From Clostridia bacterium (lineage in GTDB: Bacteria; Bacillota; Clostridia; Christensenellales; UBA1242), in contig JAFVTB010000085.1 of assembly GCA_017503445.1 (NCBI GenBank), forward strand, positions 1-9,291: 9,291 bases of DNA, read 5' to 3'. This document shows, piece by piece, positions 1 through 6,231 of the stretch. A program made the position numbers and the translations under genes. The notes under the pieces were generated by a model, which worked only from the letters and a program-made list of their open reading frames with translations, did not search any database and was not told the DNA's origin. Each line of letters opens with the position of its first letter. Within the stretch, counting starts at the first letter, position 1.

Positions 1-41
1 AATAAAATATTATTATTTTTTGCAATAATATTTATTTTTTG
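1..41 (-). terminator. Possible AT-only terminator after the M50 protease gene
   Basis: A perfect 10-bp inverted repeat made only of A and T (positions 5-14 and 24-33, arms AAATATTATT and AATAATATTT) lies just beyond the TGA stop of the M50 protease gene. On the minus strand it is followed by TTATT at the window edge; on the plus strand it is followed by T-rich sequence. It could act as a weak terminator in either direction, but an all-AT stem is unstable and AT-rich spacers make such repeats by chance. Confidence 0.3.
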
Positions 42-881
42 TCAATTTTTTATTATTTCTTTAATTTTTGTGTGTGCGGGATATTTGGAAAAAAGGTTTA
101 TGATTGTGCTTTGATTCAATATTTTGATTTTATGGTTGGCGTCAATCACATATGCAAGATTAAGTTTGTTTTTTTTCAAATATCGCGCAAGCTTATATAT
201 TTCAGTTTCATCCGTGATTGCAAATTGATGTATGGCAACTTGCCCATCTTGAGGGAAATTGCCTTCAAAAAACGGAAAGTTTTTAAGTGTGTAATTGCCA
301 GCAAATTTGCTATCAAGCGTGCCAAGAAAAACAAATATTGCAAAAATCAAAAATGTTATGTTCTCAAATATGTTTGAAAGAAAAATCACAACAAAAATTC
401 CCGCAAGTGCATAATTGAAAACAAAACACACCCGAAGTGCGTGCTTTCGAGAATGGTTTTTAATGGTTAAAATCGATGTCAAAATTCGCCCGCCATCAAG
501 GGGATATGCCGGAAAAAGATTCAGCATGCCCGTGATGATATTTGCATAAACAAAGTGTTGGGTTGCCCCAAAAATTGATGGAAAAATCCACCAAAGTGAA
601 ATTGTGAAAAAAGCCAGTGCAAAATTAAAAATTGGCCCTGCGGCGGCGATTAAAATTTCATCTTTTTCATCGGCAAAATGCTGGCTTAAACTAAGCCCCG
701 CGCCATAGGGCATAAGATATAAACCGCTTAAAGAATATCCAAGTTTCCGCGCAACAGTTGCGTGTGCCGCCTCATGCAAAAGCGCCACCAAAAGATATGT
801 GAAAAACACCCATGCAAAGCCGCACAAAATCATGCCAATGCCAAGCAGCAAAAAAAGCGGATGAAGTGCAAATTTTTTCAT
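42..881 (-). CDS. SpoIVFB-like site-2 intramembrane metalloprotease (M50 family)
   Basis: This is a multi-pass membrane zinc protease of 279 aa, close to the usual size of SpoIVFB. The zinc site HEAAH is at residues 36-40 inside the first hydrophobic block, and the second family motif, NLFPAYPLDGGR, is at 121-132, with D129 as the expected third metal ligand. Hydrophobic segments cover about 8-35, 76-100, 110-125, 150-168 and 173-190. The last 80 residues are soluble and resemble a single degenerate CBS-like domain, as in SpoIVFB. In Bacillus the family member cleaves pro-sigma-K at the forespore membrane. Here the substrate is unknown, and relatives also occur in non-sporulating bacteria, so sporulation should not be assumed. 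The gene lies 34 nt after minE on the same strand. The ATG has no clear Shine-Dalgarno, suggesting weak initiation or dependence on upstream translation. Confidence 0.9.
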   Translation of the reverse strand: MKKFALHPLFLLLGIGMILCGFAWVFFTYLLVALLHEAAHATVARKLGYSLSGLYLMPYGAGLSLSQHFADEKDEILIAAAGPIFNFALAFFTISLWWIFPSIFGATQHFVYANIITGMLNLFPAYPLDGGRILTSILTIKNHSRKHALRVCFVFNYALAGIFVVIFLSNIFENITFLIFAIFVFLGTLDSKFAGNYTLKNFPFFEGNFPQDGQVAIHQFAITDETEIYKLARYLKKNKLNLAYVIDANHKIKILNQSTIINLFSKYPAHTKIKEIIKN

Positions 882-915
882 AAAATATCATACGAAAATG
901 CGCAATTTTTTATGA

Positions 916-1146
916 TTAAATATGTTTGAAATTTCTTATGCTTCTTGCCCGCGCAAAAATTGTTAAAATAAAACCACTTTCGCTGCTTTCAAGCAAAAGT
1001 TCAAGGTTCTTAAGGTCAAGATATTCGCCCAAAAGGTGTTCAAGGTCTGCCCTAAGGGCCGCGGTGATGTTGGTTGTCTGTTGGTTTTTATCGCGCGAAA
1101 GCACATTTTGAAGCCGCATGGATGTTTGTTCTGCAAGTGAAGTCAT
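916..1146 (-). CDS. minE: MinE, cell division topological specificity factor
   Basis: A 76-aa protein that aligns along its length with MinE. Residues about 9-30 (SMRLQNVLSRDKNQQ and following) match the anti-MinCD segment that binds MinD and triggers its ATPase. Residues about 30-66 (ALRADLEHLLGEYL, then LELLLESSESGFILTIFA) match the dimerising topological-specificity domain. MinE drives MinD off the membrane, so that Min oscillates and keeps division at mid-cell. The start is fixed by TAATG, where the minD stop and minE ATG share one base, and by a strong AGGAGGG at 1157-1151, four nt upstream. The N terminus before the anti-MinCD segment is only about eight residues and lacks the hydrophobic-plus-basic membrane-binding stretch (such as FFxxRKK) of many MinE proteins. 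The tail ARARSIRNFKHI is basic. Confidence 0.88.
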   Translation of the reverse strand: MTSLAEQTSMRLQNVLSRDKNQQTTNITAALRADLEHLLGEYLDLKNLELLLESSESGFILTIFARARSIRNFKHI

Positions 1147-1937
1147 TAAACCCTCCTTCTTAAATTTCTGCGGATTGTGCCAACCATTCCGCGATATCGA
1201 TATGTGCAGTCATAAATCTTTCGACCGCCATTTTGCAAGTTTTCTGCCAAAATTGCAAAGGCCCTTGTTCCGCTTGTGCCAAAAGAAAACGCCCCAATTG
1301 TTGAAAGCGCCCCAAGTGCATCATCATCTGGGATGACACCCAAAATGCTTTCATCCAAAATTTCCATAATTTTTTCAACGGATATCATTTCTCCGCTTAA
1401 AAGCATATCACCACGCACGCGGTTTATCACAAGATTGATGCTCAAAAGGTGAAAGTTTCCAAGTTTTGCCACAACTTTGCTGGCATCGCGAAGACTGGAT
1501 ATATGTGGTGTGACAACCACAATGGCTTCCTCGGCGCATGCTGCGGCGCGGTGAAAGCCGTTGCCAATCCCCGCGGGGCAATCAATCAGGATATAATCAA
1601 ACATTTGGTCAAGGCGGGCAAGAACATCACTTATCTTTTCGGCGGTGATTTGAATATCTGGCGTGCTTTCAGCTGATGGCATTACAAAAAGTGTGGGGAA
1701 GCGGTCATCTTCCACAAGTGCTTGTTTTGGGCGGCATTTGCCTGCAATCACATCGGTTAGGGTGAATACAATTTTGTTTTCAATGCCCATCACAACATCA
1801 AGGTTGTTAAGCCCAATATCTGTGTCCACCAAAAGCACGCGAAATCCCAAGTTTGCAAGGCGCACCCCAAGGTTTGCGCAAACGGTGGTTTTGCCCACGC
1901 CGCCTTTGCCGCTGGTGATTAATATTTTTCTTGCCAT
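1146..1937 (-). CDS. minD: MinD, septum site-determining ATPase
   Basis: A 263-aa ParA/MinD-family ATPase of normal length. The deviant Walker A KGGVGKT is at residues 11-17, the A' region DTDIGLNNLD at 38-47, and Walker B with the following switch DYILIDCPAG at 114-123. The C-terminal 17 residues (YRGMVGTIRRNLRRRV) form a basic amphipathic helix, the membrane-targeting sequence typical of MinD, which separates it from soluble ParA or flagellar FlhG relatives. It dimerises on ATP, binds the inner membrane face, recruits the division inhibitor MinC and is released by MinE. Here minE follows directly with a one-base overlap, but no minC is next to it. The ATG at 1937 is supported by AGGAGGG at 1950-1944, six nt upstream. 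A terminator lies upstream, so the gene may have its own promoter in 1938-1987, although I see no convincing one. Confidence 0.96.
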   Translation of the reverse strand: MARKILITSGKGGVGKTTVCANLGVRLANLGFRVLLVDTDIGLNNLDVVMGIENKIVFTLTDVIAGKCRPKQALVEDDRFPTLFVMPSAESTPDIQITAEKISDVLARLDQMFDYILIDCPAGIGNGFHRAAACAEEAIVVVTPHISSLRDASKVVAKLGNFHLLSINLVINRVRGDMLLSGEMISVEKIMEILDESILGVIPDDDALGALSTIGAFSFGTSGTRAFAILAENLQNGGRKIYDCTYRYRGMVGTIRRNLRRRV

Positions 1938-1951
1938 AATTCGCCCTCCTT

Positions 1952-1966
1952 ATAAAGTGGCTTTAT
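1952..1966 (-). promoter_or_regulatory. Perfect 6-bp inverted repeat next to the minD ribosome site
   Basis: On the minus strand ATAAAG-CCA-CTTTAT forms a perfect 6-bp stem with a 3-nt loop, ending one nt before the AGGAGGG of minD. It could be a small RNA hairpin in the minD leader or a compact operator. The stem has one G-C pair, so it would be weak as RNA and may be chance. Confidence 0.3.
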
Positions 1967-1987
1967 GATTTTAAGATATTTTGAAAC

Positions 1988-2019
1988 AAAAAAAAGAGGG
2001 GATTATCAAAAATCACCTC
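1988..2019 (-). terminator. Rho-independent terminator after the MreB-like gene
   Basis: On the minus strand, 14 nt past the stop of the MreB-like gene, GAGGTGATT and AATCCCCTC form a 9-position stem with one T/C mismatch and a 6-nt loop, followed by eight T residues. This is a standard intrinsic terminator. It separates the htrA-like/mreB-like unit from minD-minE, though read-through is possible because only about 50 nt lie between it and minD. Confidence 0.75.
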
Positions 2020-2032
2020 AGATTTTGTTAGA

Positions 2033-2977
2033 TTAAATCAGTTTTGAAAGCCCAACCAACACGCAATTTTCTGGGTTTTGGGGAATAATGATTTGCACAT
2101 TTGGAAAATGCTTTAGCATGAATTTTTCAAGCCCTGTGATATTCGCCAGCCCGCCCGAAAAGATAATGCTTTCAACTTTGTTTGGGTGTGTTTCTTCCAG
2201 CATTGTTTTTGCCACAAGGGCAACTTCTTCAAAAAAACCTTTTGCAATGGGGTGCACTTTTTGCGCCATAAGGGTTTTAGTGATGGCTTCCTTGGTTTTG
2301 GTGTGGATTGCGGCAATTTGCAAGCTTTTTGCATCGCTTGAAAACAAACTGCAAAGATTTGTTTGGATATCTTTTGCTGTCTGCGGGGTGATATACAGGT
2401 CCATATCTTCCCAAAGGGTTTGAATAATGGCATTTTGGATGGAATTTGCCCCAAGCCCCAGTGTGGCGCTTTTTTGAATTTCAAAATTTTTCAAAATTTG
2501 GAAATCACATTTTGTTGCCCCAAGGTCAATCATCAAAACGGGTGTTTCGGGGTTCACATCTGTGCCAAGAAGTGCACAAACCGTGCTGTCGGCAATGTCA
2601 AGGTGTCCAAGCCCCGCATTTGCACACGTTTTTAAAAATTTGGTTTTTTCTTCCGCGTCAAGTCCCGATGGCACAGCCACAAACGCGAATATTCCCGAAA
2701 GCTGTTTTTGTGGATAAAGTGTTACAAGTGCGCGTTTAAGCAGCGCCGTGGCATATTCCACACTTTGTATCACGCCTTCCGCAATTGGGGAAAACACCAG
2801 CAAATTGTTTTCATCCTGAAACGCCTCGGCTTTGTCACCAGTTGCAACAATGGCATATTTTTTGCCGCGTTTTTCCACGGCAATCAGTGCGGGCTGTGCA
2901 AACACAAAGCCCACATTTTTTTCATAAATTCTTAAAAACCCGCCACCAAAATCAATGGCAATTTGTTTTTTTATCAT
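2033..2977 (-). CDS. MreB-like bacterial actin, divergent
   Basis: A 314-aa protein with the actin/Hsp70 ATPase fold motifs of MreB in order: phosphate-1 IDFGGG at residues 8-13, phosphate-2 MIDLGAT at 149-155, GLGANSIQNAI at 174-184 (MreB GGDxFDxAI region), and the adenosine motif FSGGLANITGL at 273-283. The end, CVLVGLSKLI, matches the AVxLGxxK ending of MreB. MreB forms membrane-associated filaments that guide sidewall synthesis. The protein is somewhat short and clearly divergent: where MreB has EEPxAAAIG this one has ADSTVCALLG at 129-138, so the Glu linked to ATP hydrolysis may be missing. No mreC or mreD follows. The ATG is preceded by GGGAG, which overlaps the stop of the PDZ reading frame upstream, so it is probably translationally coupled to the HtrA-like gene. 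Other actin-like ATPases (Mbl, MreBH or PilM type) are possible. Confidence 0.8.
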   Translation of the reverse strand: MIKKQIAIDFGGGFLRIYEKNVGFVFAQPALIAVEKRGKKYAIVATGDKAEAFQDENNLLVFSPIAEGVIQSVEYATALLKRALVTLYPQKQLSGIFAFVAVPSGLDAEEKTKFLKTCANAGLGHLDIADSTVCALLGTDVNPETPVLMIDLGATKCDFQILKNFEIQKSATLGLGANSIQNAIIQTLWEDMDLYITPQTAKDIQTNLCSLFSSDAKSLQIAAIHTKTKEAITKTLMAQKVHPIAKGFFEEVALVAKTMLEETHPNKVESIIFSGGLANITGLEKFMLKHFPNVQIIIPQNPENCVLVGLSKLI

Positions 2978-2985
2978 TTTTCTCC

Positions 2986-3277
2986 CTAATCAAGTTCAAT
3001 CACGGTGTCAAAAGTTTGAAGGCCATATTTATAAAACACTTTCACCTTATCGCCGCTGTTGTATTTCATAAGTTTATAGGCAAGGTCGTGGACAAGATCA
3101 ATTTTTGCAAAACTTGGGTCAGTTTCGCCTGTGCAATTTTCATCACCAATTGCCGTGATCACAAATTTGTCGCGAAGCCCCGCCGCGTATGCCTTTGTTG
3201 TTGTGCCAACTGAATAAATATACGCGCCTTGTTGTGTGAATGAAACATTATTGCTTTCAAGTTCTCGCTGTTGCGGT
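2986..3277 (-). pseudogene. PDZ-domain end of the HtrA-like gene, out of frame
   Basis: Downstream of the frameshift, the -1 frame of the same strand stays open to a TAG at 2988-2986. It encodes about 95 residues that look like a PDZ domain: VSFTQQGAYIYSVG, then KAYAAGLRDKFVITAIG, then DLAYKLMKYNSGDKVKVFY and a final strand DTVIELD. The order (GAYIYSV carboxylate-loop region, AAGL, D.I.AIG, GD.V.V) is that of HtrA PDZ domains. It has no start codon or ribosome site of its own, and 2986-4178 is 1193 nt long, one base short of a whole number of codons. Adding one base restores a 397-aa protease-PDZ protein, the usual HtrA architecture. The stop lies 8 nt before the MreB-like start. This may be a genuine recent mutation or a one-base sequence error. 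Confidence 0.8.
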
Positions 3278-4178
3278 CATATGCCAAAATATTTAATTTT
3301 GGGGTTTGCCAAGCATCTGCTTCAGCATCTTGGTCTTGGGCAATAATTCGTTCAATCACAAGTGTGATTGGATATATTGGCACCGCAAAGAAAAGGTTGT
3401 TGGCTTCTGCATTGTCTGTGCTTACGCGGCCACAGGTGTTAAGTCCAATAAGTTTTCCCGCATTGTCAAAAAGTGGGCCACCGCTGTTACCGCTTGAAAT
3501 TGGCGCAGTGTGCTGGATCATGTTGCTGTGGGTGAAGTAGGTGCTGGCTATACTGGTTGTACATATGCGCATATCTGCGCTTGATATTGTGCCCTGTGAA
3601 TAACTGCCAAAGTATTCTTGTTTAAATGGTGTGCCAAGTGTCCAGATTTCTTCGGCAATTCGAAGTTTATCACCTTGTGCTGGGTTGATCCAACGGTCTG
3701 CCATTTCCACAAAGCAATCAAAGTTTTGTGCACTTTTCAAAATTGCAACATCAAGGTTGGCGTTATACCATAAAAGTTCTGCGCCAACATCTTCTGTCAA
3801 ATCTCCATCAACTTGCATGGTCAAGGAAAGTGAATATGTTTCAGGATTTGTTACAACATTCGTAACCACATGAAAGTTTGTCACCAAATATCCGCCGTCT
3901 GCAACCGCAATGCCGCTTCCAAATCCAACAGAAGACCCGGTTGCCATCTTCACAATATTCACTGTTGCAATTGCACCCAAATATTCTTCTGCCATATCGC
4001 TTCGGGTGGCGTTTTCATCAAACACCACCGGGTTTTGTCCACTTGGATTGTTGTTAAATGTTGGGATTGTGTTTGAAAGGTTTTGTGGGGCCGTAATCAC
4101 CGGATAAAGGCAAATCACGGCAACCAAAAGGCATGCCAAAACCCCAATAATGATATTTTTAAGTGTTTCTTGTTTCAA
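3159..4178 (-). CDS. HtrA/DegP-like trypsin-type serine protease, membrane-anchored, frameshifted at its C terminus
   Basis: The frame as read gives 339 aa. Residues 8-30 are one hydrophobic anchor, followed by a low-complexity N/P/S linker to about 60, so the catalytic part lies outside the membrane. The S1C chymotrypsin-fold protease domain covers about 65-282. The catalytic triad is visible: H103 in TNFHVV, D143 in NANLDVAIL and S232 in SGNSGGPLFD; GFGSGIAV at 85-92 and LGTP at 181-184 also match HtrA. Such proteases degrade or regulate misfolded envelope proteins. From about residue 303 the frame changes: the last 35 residues are not protein-like, while the PDZ domain continues in the -1 frame. 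The start is TTG at 4178, chosen because GGAGG at 4189-4185 lies six nt upstream. The gene leads an operon with the MreB-like gene and is divergent from nth. Confidence 0.88.
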   Translation of the reverse strand: MKQETLKNIIIGVLACLLVAVICLYPVITAPQNLSNTIPTFNNNPSGQNPVVFDENATRSDMAEEYLGAIATVNIVKMATGSSVGFGSGIAVADGGYLVTNFHVVTNVVTNPETYSLSLTMQVDGDLTEDVGAELLWYNANLDVAILKSAQNFDCFVEMADRWINPAQGDKLRIAEEIWTLGTPFKQEYFGSYSQGTISSADMRICTTSIASTYFTHSNMIQHTAPISSGNSGGPLFDNAGKLIGLNTCGRVSTDNAEANNLFFAVPIYPITLVIERIIAQDQDAEADAWQTPKLNILAYDRNSENLKAIMFHSHNKARIFIQLAQQQRHTRRGFATNL

Positions 4179-4184
4179 AATGTT

Positions 4185-4189
4185 CCTCC
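4185..4189 (-). promoter_or_regulatory. Shine-Dalgarno deciding the TTG start of the HtrA-like gene
   Basis: GGAGG on the minus strand is six nt upstream of TTG at 4178-4176. No ATG or GTG in the right frame has such a site, and the hydrophobic anchor begins seven residues later, so TTG is the best start. Confidence 0.75.
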
Positions 4190-4196
4190 ATGCCCA

Positions 4197-4226
4197 ATTT
4201 TAACACTTTTAAAAAAACAAGGTCAA
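4197..4226 (-). promoter_or_regulatory. Promoter for the HtrA-like/MreB-like operon
   Basis: On the minus strand TTGACC (4226-4221), an 18-nt spacer and TAAAAT (4202-4197) fit the housekeeping sigma consensus. Transcription would begin near 4190, leaving a very short leader that begins at or just before the GGAGG site. The next inverted repeat starts 2 bp beyond the -35 box. Confidence 0.6.
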
Positions 4227-4227
4227 G

Positions 4228-4265
4228 CATTTGGCAAAAAATTCAATTCTTTGGCTTGCCAAATG
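4228..4265. promoter_or_regulatory. Nested inverted repeats, candidate operator between divergent promoters
   Basis: Two perfect inverted repeats share one arm. The outer pair is CATTTGGCAA (4228-4237) and TTGCCAAATG (4256-4265), 10 bp with an 18-nt gap. The inner pair is TTTGGC-TT-GCCAAA (4250-4263), 6-bp arms with a 2-bp gap. The half-site TTTGGC therefore occurs three times, two copies exactly 20 bp apart in direct orientation. The shared arm covers the -35 box of nth, and the outer arm sits 2 bp from the -35 box of the HtrA-like gene. This layout suits a repressor or activator acting on both genes. The regulator is not identifiable from this window. Confidence 0.5.
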
Positions 4266-4284
4266 GCGCAACTTGTGATATATT
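4256..4284 (+). promoter_or_regulatory. Promoter for nth-obg
   Basis: TTGCCA (4256-4261), a 17-nt spacer and TATATT (4279-4284) form a good housekeeping promoter. The usual 6-7 nt from the -10 box to the transcript start places the start at about 4290-4292, which is the nth ATG at 4291. Confidence 0.65.
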
Positions 4285-4290
4285 TTCCCT

Positions 4291-4908
4291 ATGATGGATA
4301 TTCAAGCGGCGCTTGATTGCCTTGTGCCAAACCCTGTGTGCGAACTAAATTTTCAAACGCCTTTTCAACTTTTGGTGGCGGTTGTGCTTTCGGCGCAATG
4401 CACAGATGCGCGCGTCAACAAGGTCACCAATTCGCTTTTTCAAAAATATCCTTCTGCCAAAGAATTTGCAAATCTTTCTGTCGACGAATTGGGTAAAGAA
4501 ATTTATTCACTTGGTTTTTTTCGCACAAAAGCAAAAAACTTGATTGCACTTTCAAAATCGCTTATTGAAAACTTTGATGGCAAAGTGCCTTGCACGATGA
4601 AAGAACTTACAACTCTTCCCGGTGTTGGGCGCAAAACCGCAAGTGTTGTGCTTGCCGAGGCGTTTAATATTCCTGCTTTTGCGGTGGATACACACGTTTT
4701 TCGCGTTGCAAACCGCCTTGGCATTGGCGATGAAAAATCGCCCGATGCATGCGAAGCGGCATTAAAAAACTTCTTTCCAAAAGAAAATTGGGCAAAAACG
4801 CATCTTCAAATGGTGCTTTTTGGTCGCTACACTTGTAAAGCGCAAAACCCAAAATGCACGGATTGCCCATTTCAATCAATTTGCAAATATTTTCAAAAAA
4901 AAGGATAA
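4291..4908 (+). CDS. nth: Endonuclease III (DNA glycosylase/AP lyase)
   Basis: A 205-aa base-excision repair enzyme that removes oxidised pyrimidines and nicks the abasic site. The helix-hairpin-helix LPGVGRKTA is at residues 109-117, with the catalytic lysine K115. The catalytic aspartate is D133 in AVDTHVFRVANRLG. The [4Fe-4S] loop is complete: C182, C189, C192 and C198, spaced C-x6-C-x2-C-x5-C. The N-terminal ELNFQTPFQLLVAVVLSAQCTD matches the family closely, so the start must be ATG 4291 or the next codon, ATG 4294. No Shine-Dalgarno lies in front of either, and the promoter -10 box ends six nt before 4291, so the mRNA may be leaderless. obg follows after 3 nt, with its ribosome site inside the end of nth. 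Confidence 0.97.
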   Translation: MMDIQAALDCLVPNPVCELNFQTPFQLLVAVVLSAQCTDARVNKVTNSLFQKYPSAKEFANLSVDELGKEIYSLGFFRTKAKNLIALSKSLIENFDGKVPCTMKELTTLPGVGRKTASVVLAEAFNIPAFAVDTHVFRVANRLGIGDEKSPDACEAALKNFFPKENWAKTHLQMVLFGRYTCKAQNPKCTDCPFQSICKYFQKKG

Positions 4909-4911
4909 AAA

Positions 4912-6198
4912 ATGTTTCTTGATAAAGTTAAAATAACCATAAAAGCAGGCAATGGCGGCAAGGGCTGTGTGTCTTTTTATCGCAGTAAATTAACAATCAA
5001 TGGCGGCCCTGATGGCGGTGATGGTGGCGCGGGTGGCAACATTATTTTTCGTGCATCAAACCATCAAAACACGCTTTATGGTTTTAAGTATAAACGCAAA
5101 TTTGTTGCCGAAAATGGCAAAGATGGCAGTGGAACACACAAAACCGGCGCAAGTGGGGCTGATGTTGTGATTGATGTGCCTTGCGGAACTGTGATAAGCG
5201 ATGCTGAAAGTGGCAAGGTGATTGCTGATCTTCGTGAAGATGGTGATCTTTTCACGGCGGTGAAGGGTGGCCTTGGGGGGCGCGGAAATGCCTTTTTTGC
5301 AACCGCCACGCGCCAAGCACCACGATTTTCGCAAATGGGCGAAGAAACCAAAGAACGCGAAGTGATTTTGGAGCTTAAAACCATTGCTGATGTTGGGCTT
5401 GTGGGTTATCCAAATGTTGGCAAAAGCACACTTTTGTCAGTGATCTCAAATGCCCGTCCCAAAATTGCAAACTATGCGTTCACAACCCTTGTGCCAAACC
5501 TTGGTGTTGTGCAATATTATGACAACAGTTTTGTTGTGGCGGATATTCCGGGGCTTATCGAGGGTGCAAGTGAAGGCGTTGGTCTTGGCCATGAATTTTT
5601 AAAACATATTGAACGCGTTCGGTTGATTTTGCATCTTGTGGATTTGTCTGAAAGTGAAGGCCGCGATGCAGTTCAAGATTATTTCACAATCAATCAAGAA
5701 CTTGAAAAATATTCACAAAAACTTGCCGCACTTTCGCAAATTGTTGTGCTGACAAAAACTGATCTTATAGCCCCTGAAATTCTTGACCAAAAGATTGCGG
5801 ACTTTAAGAAAAAAATCATGCCGAAAAATGGCGCCGCACCGATTATATTGTCAATATCTTCAATCACAAATTCCGGGCTTGAAAATTTGAAAAATATTGT
5901 GTGGCAAAACCTTGAAAAAATTCCGCGTCCGCCCGCAATTGAAATTGAAGAAACAAACTTTGATAAGCGCGATAAAACCAGTCTTGAAATCATCCGCGCG
6001 GATGATGGAACTTTCGTGGTTTCAGGTGGTTATGTTGACAACCTTGTGCGCGGCATTGTGCTTTCAGACTTCAACAGTTTTTCATATTTCCAAATGCGCT
6101 TAAAACGCGATGGAATCATTGATAAACTGAAAGAAAAAGGCATGAAAGAAGGTGACCAAGTTAAGATAAAGGATATCGAGTTTATTTATGAAGAATAA
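4912..6198 (+). CDS. obg: Obg (ObgE/CgtA) ribosome-associated GTPase
   Basis: A 428-aa protein with all three Obg regions. Residues 1-158 are the glycine-rich Obg fold, with GNGGKGCVSF at 13-22 and GGPDGGDGGAGG at 31-42. The GTPase domain follows: G1 GYPNVGKS 165-172, switch I threonines 191-192, G3 DIPGLIEGAS 211-220, G4 TKTD 281-284 and G5 near SISS 314-317. The C-terminal OCT domain (about 355-428, FVVSGGYVDNLVRG onward) is the form found in Firmicutes. Obg is an essential GTPase that acts in 50S subunit assembly and in linking growth to stress and, in Bacillus, sporulation. In many bacteria obg follows rplU-rpmA; here it is paired with nth, 3 nt apart, with AAGGA inside the nth end as ribosome site. 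A strong terminator follows 6 nt after the stop. Confidence 0.98.
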   Translation: MFLDKVKITIKAGNGGKGCVSFYRSKLTINGGPDGGDGGAGGNIIFRASNHQNTLYGFKYKRKFVAENGKDGSGTHKTGASGADVVIDVPCGTVISDAESGKVIADLREDGDLFTAVKGGLGGRGNAFFATATRQAPRFSQMGEETKEREVILELKTIADVGLVGYPNVGKSTLLSVISNARPKIANYAFTTLVPNLGVVQYYDNSFVVADIPGLIEGASEGVGLGHEFLKHIERVRLILHLVDLSESEGRDAVQDYFTINQELEKYSQKLAALSQIVVLTKTDLIAPEILDQKIADFKKKIMPKNGAAPIILSISSITNSGLENLKNIVWQNLEKIPRPPAIEIEETNFDKRDKTSLEIIRADDGTFVVSGGYVDNLVRGIVLSDFNSFSYFQMRLKRDGIIDKLKEKGMKEGDQVKIKDIEFIYEE

Positions 6199-6204
6199 TC
6201 GTTC

Positions 6205-6231
6205 CGCCGTGTGATTTCACGGCGTTTTTTT
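6205..6231 (+). terminator. Rho-independent terminator after obg
   Basis: CGCCGTG (6205-6211) and CACGGCG (6218-6224) form a perfect GC-rich 7-bp stem with a 6-nt loop, followed by seven T residues (6225-6231). It ends the nth-obg transcript. Confidence 0.93.

Noticed and set aside
39..377. Plus-strand open frame of 112 codons
   Set aside because: It is antisense to the M50 protease gene, has no ribosome site and no domain-like sequence; the minus strand carries the HExxH and PLDGG motifs.
1663..1968. Plus-strand open frame of about 100 codons
   Set aside because: It is antisense to minD, whose full set of ATPase motifs is on the minus strand.
2986..3277. PDZ segment as a separate small gene
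   Set aside because: It has no start codon with a ribosome site and fits exactly as the missing C terminus of the HtrA-like protease, so it is reported as part of a broken gene.
3252..3285. Programmed -1 ribosomal frameshift in the HtrA-like gene
   Set aside because: No X XXY YYZ slippery heptamer in the reading frame and no strong downstream stem were seen; a simple one-base loss is more economical.
5056..5384. Two minus-strand open frames within obg
   Set aside because: Both are shadows of the Gly-rich Obg domain coding; neither has a start site or recognisable motif.
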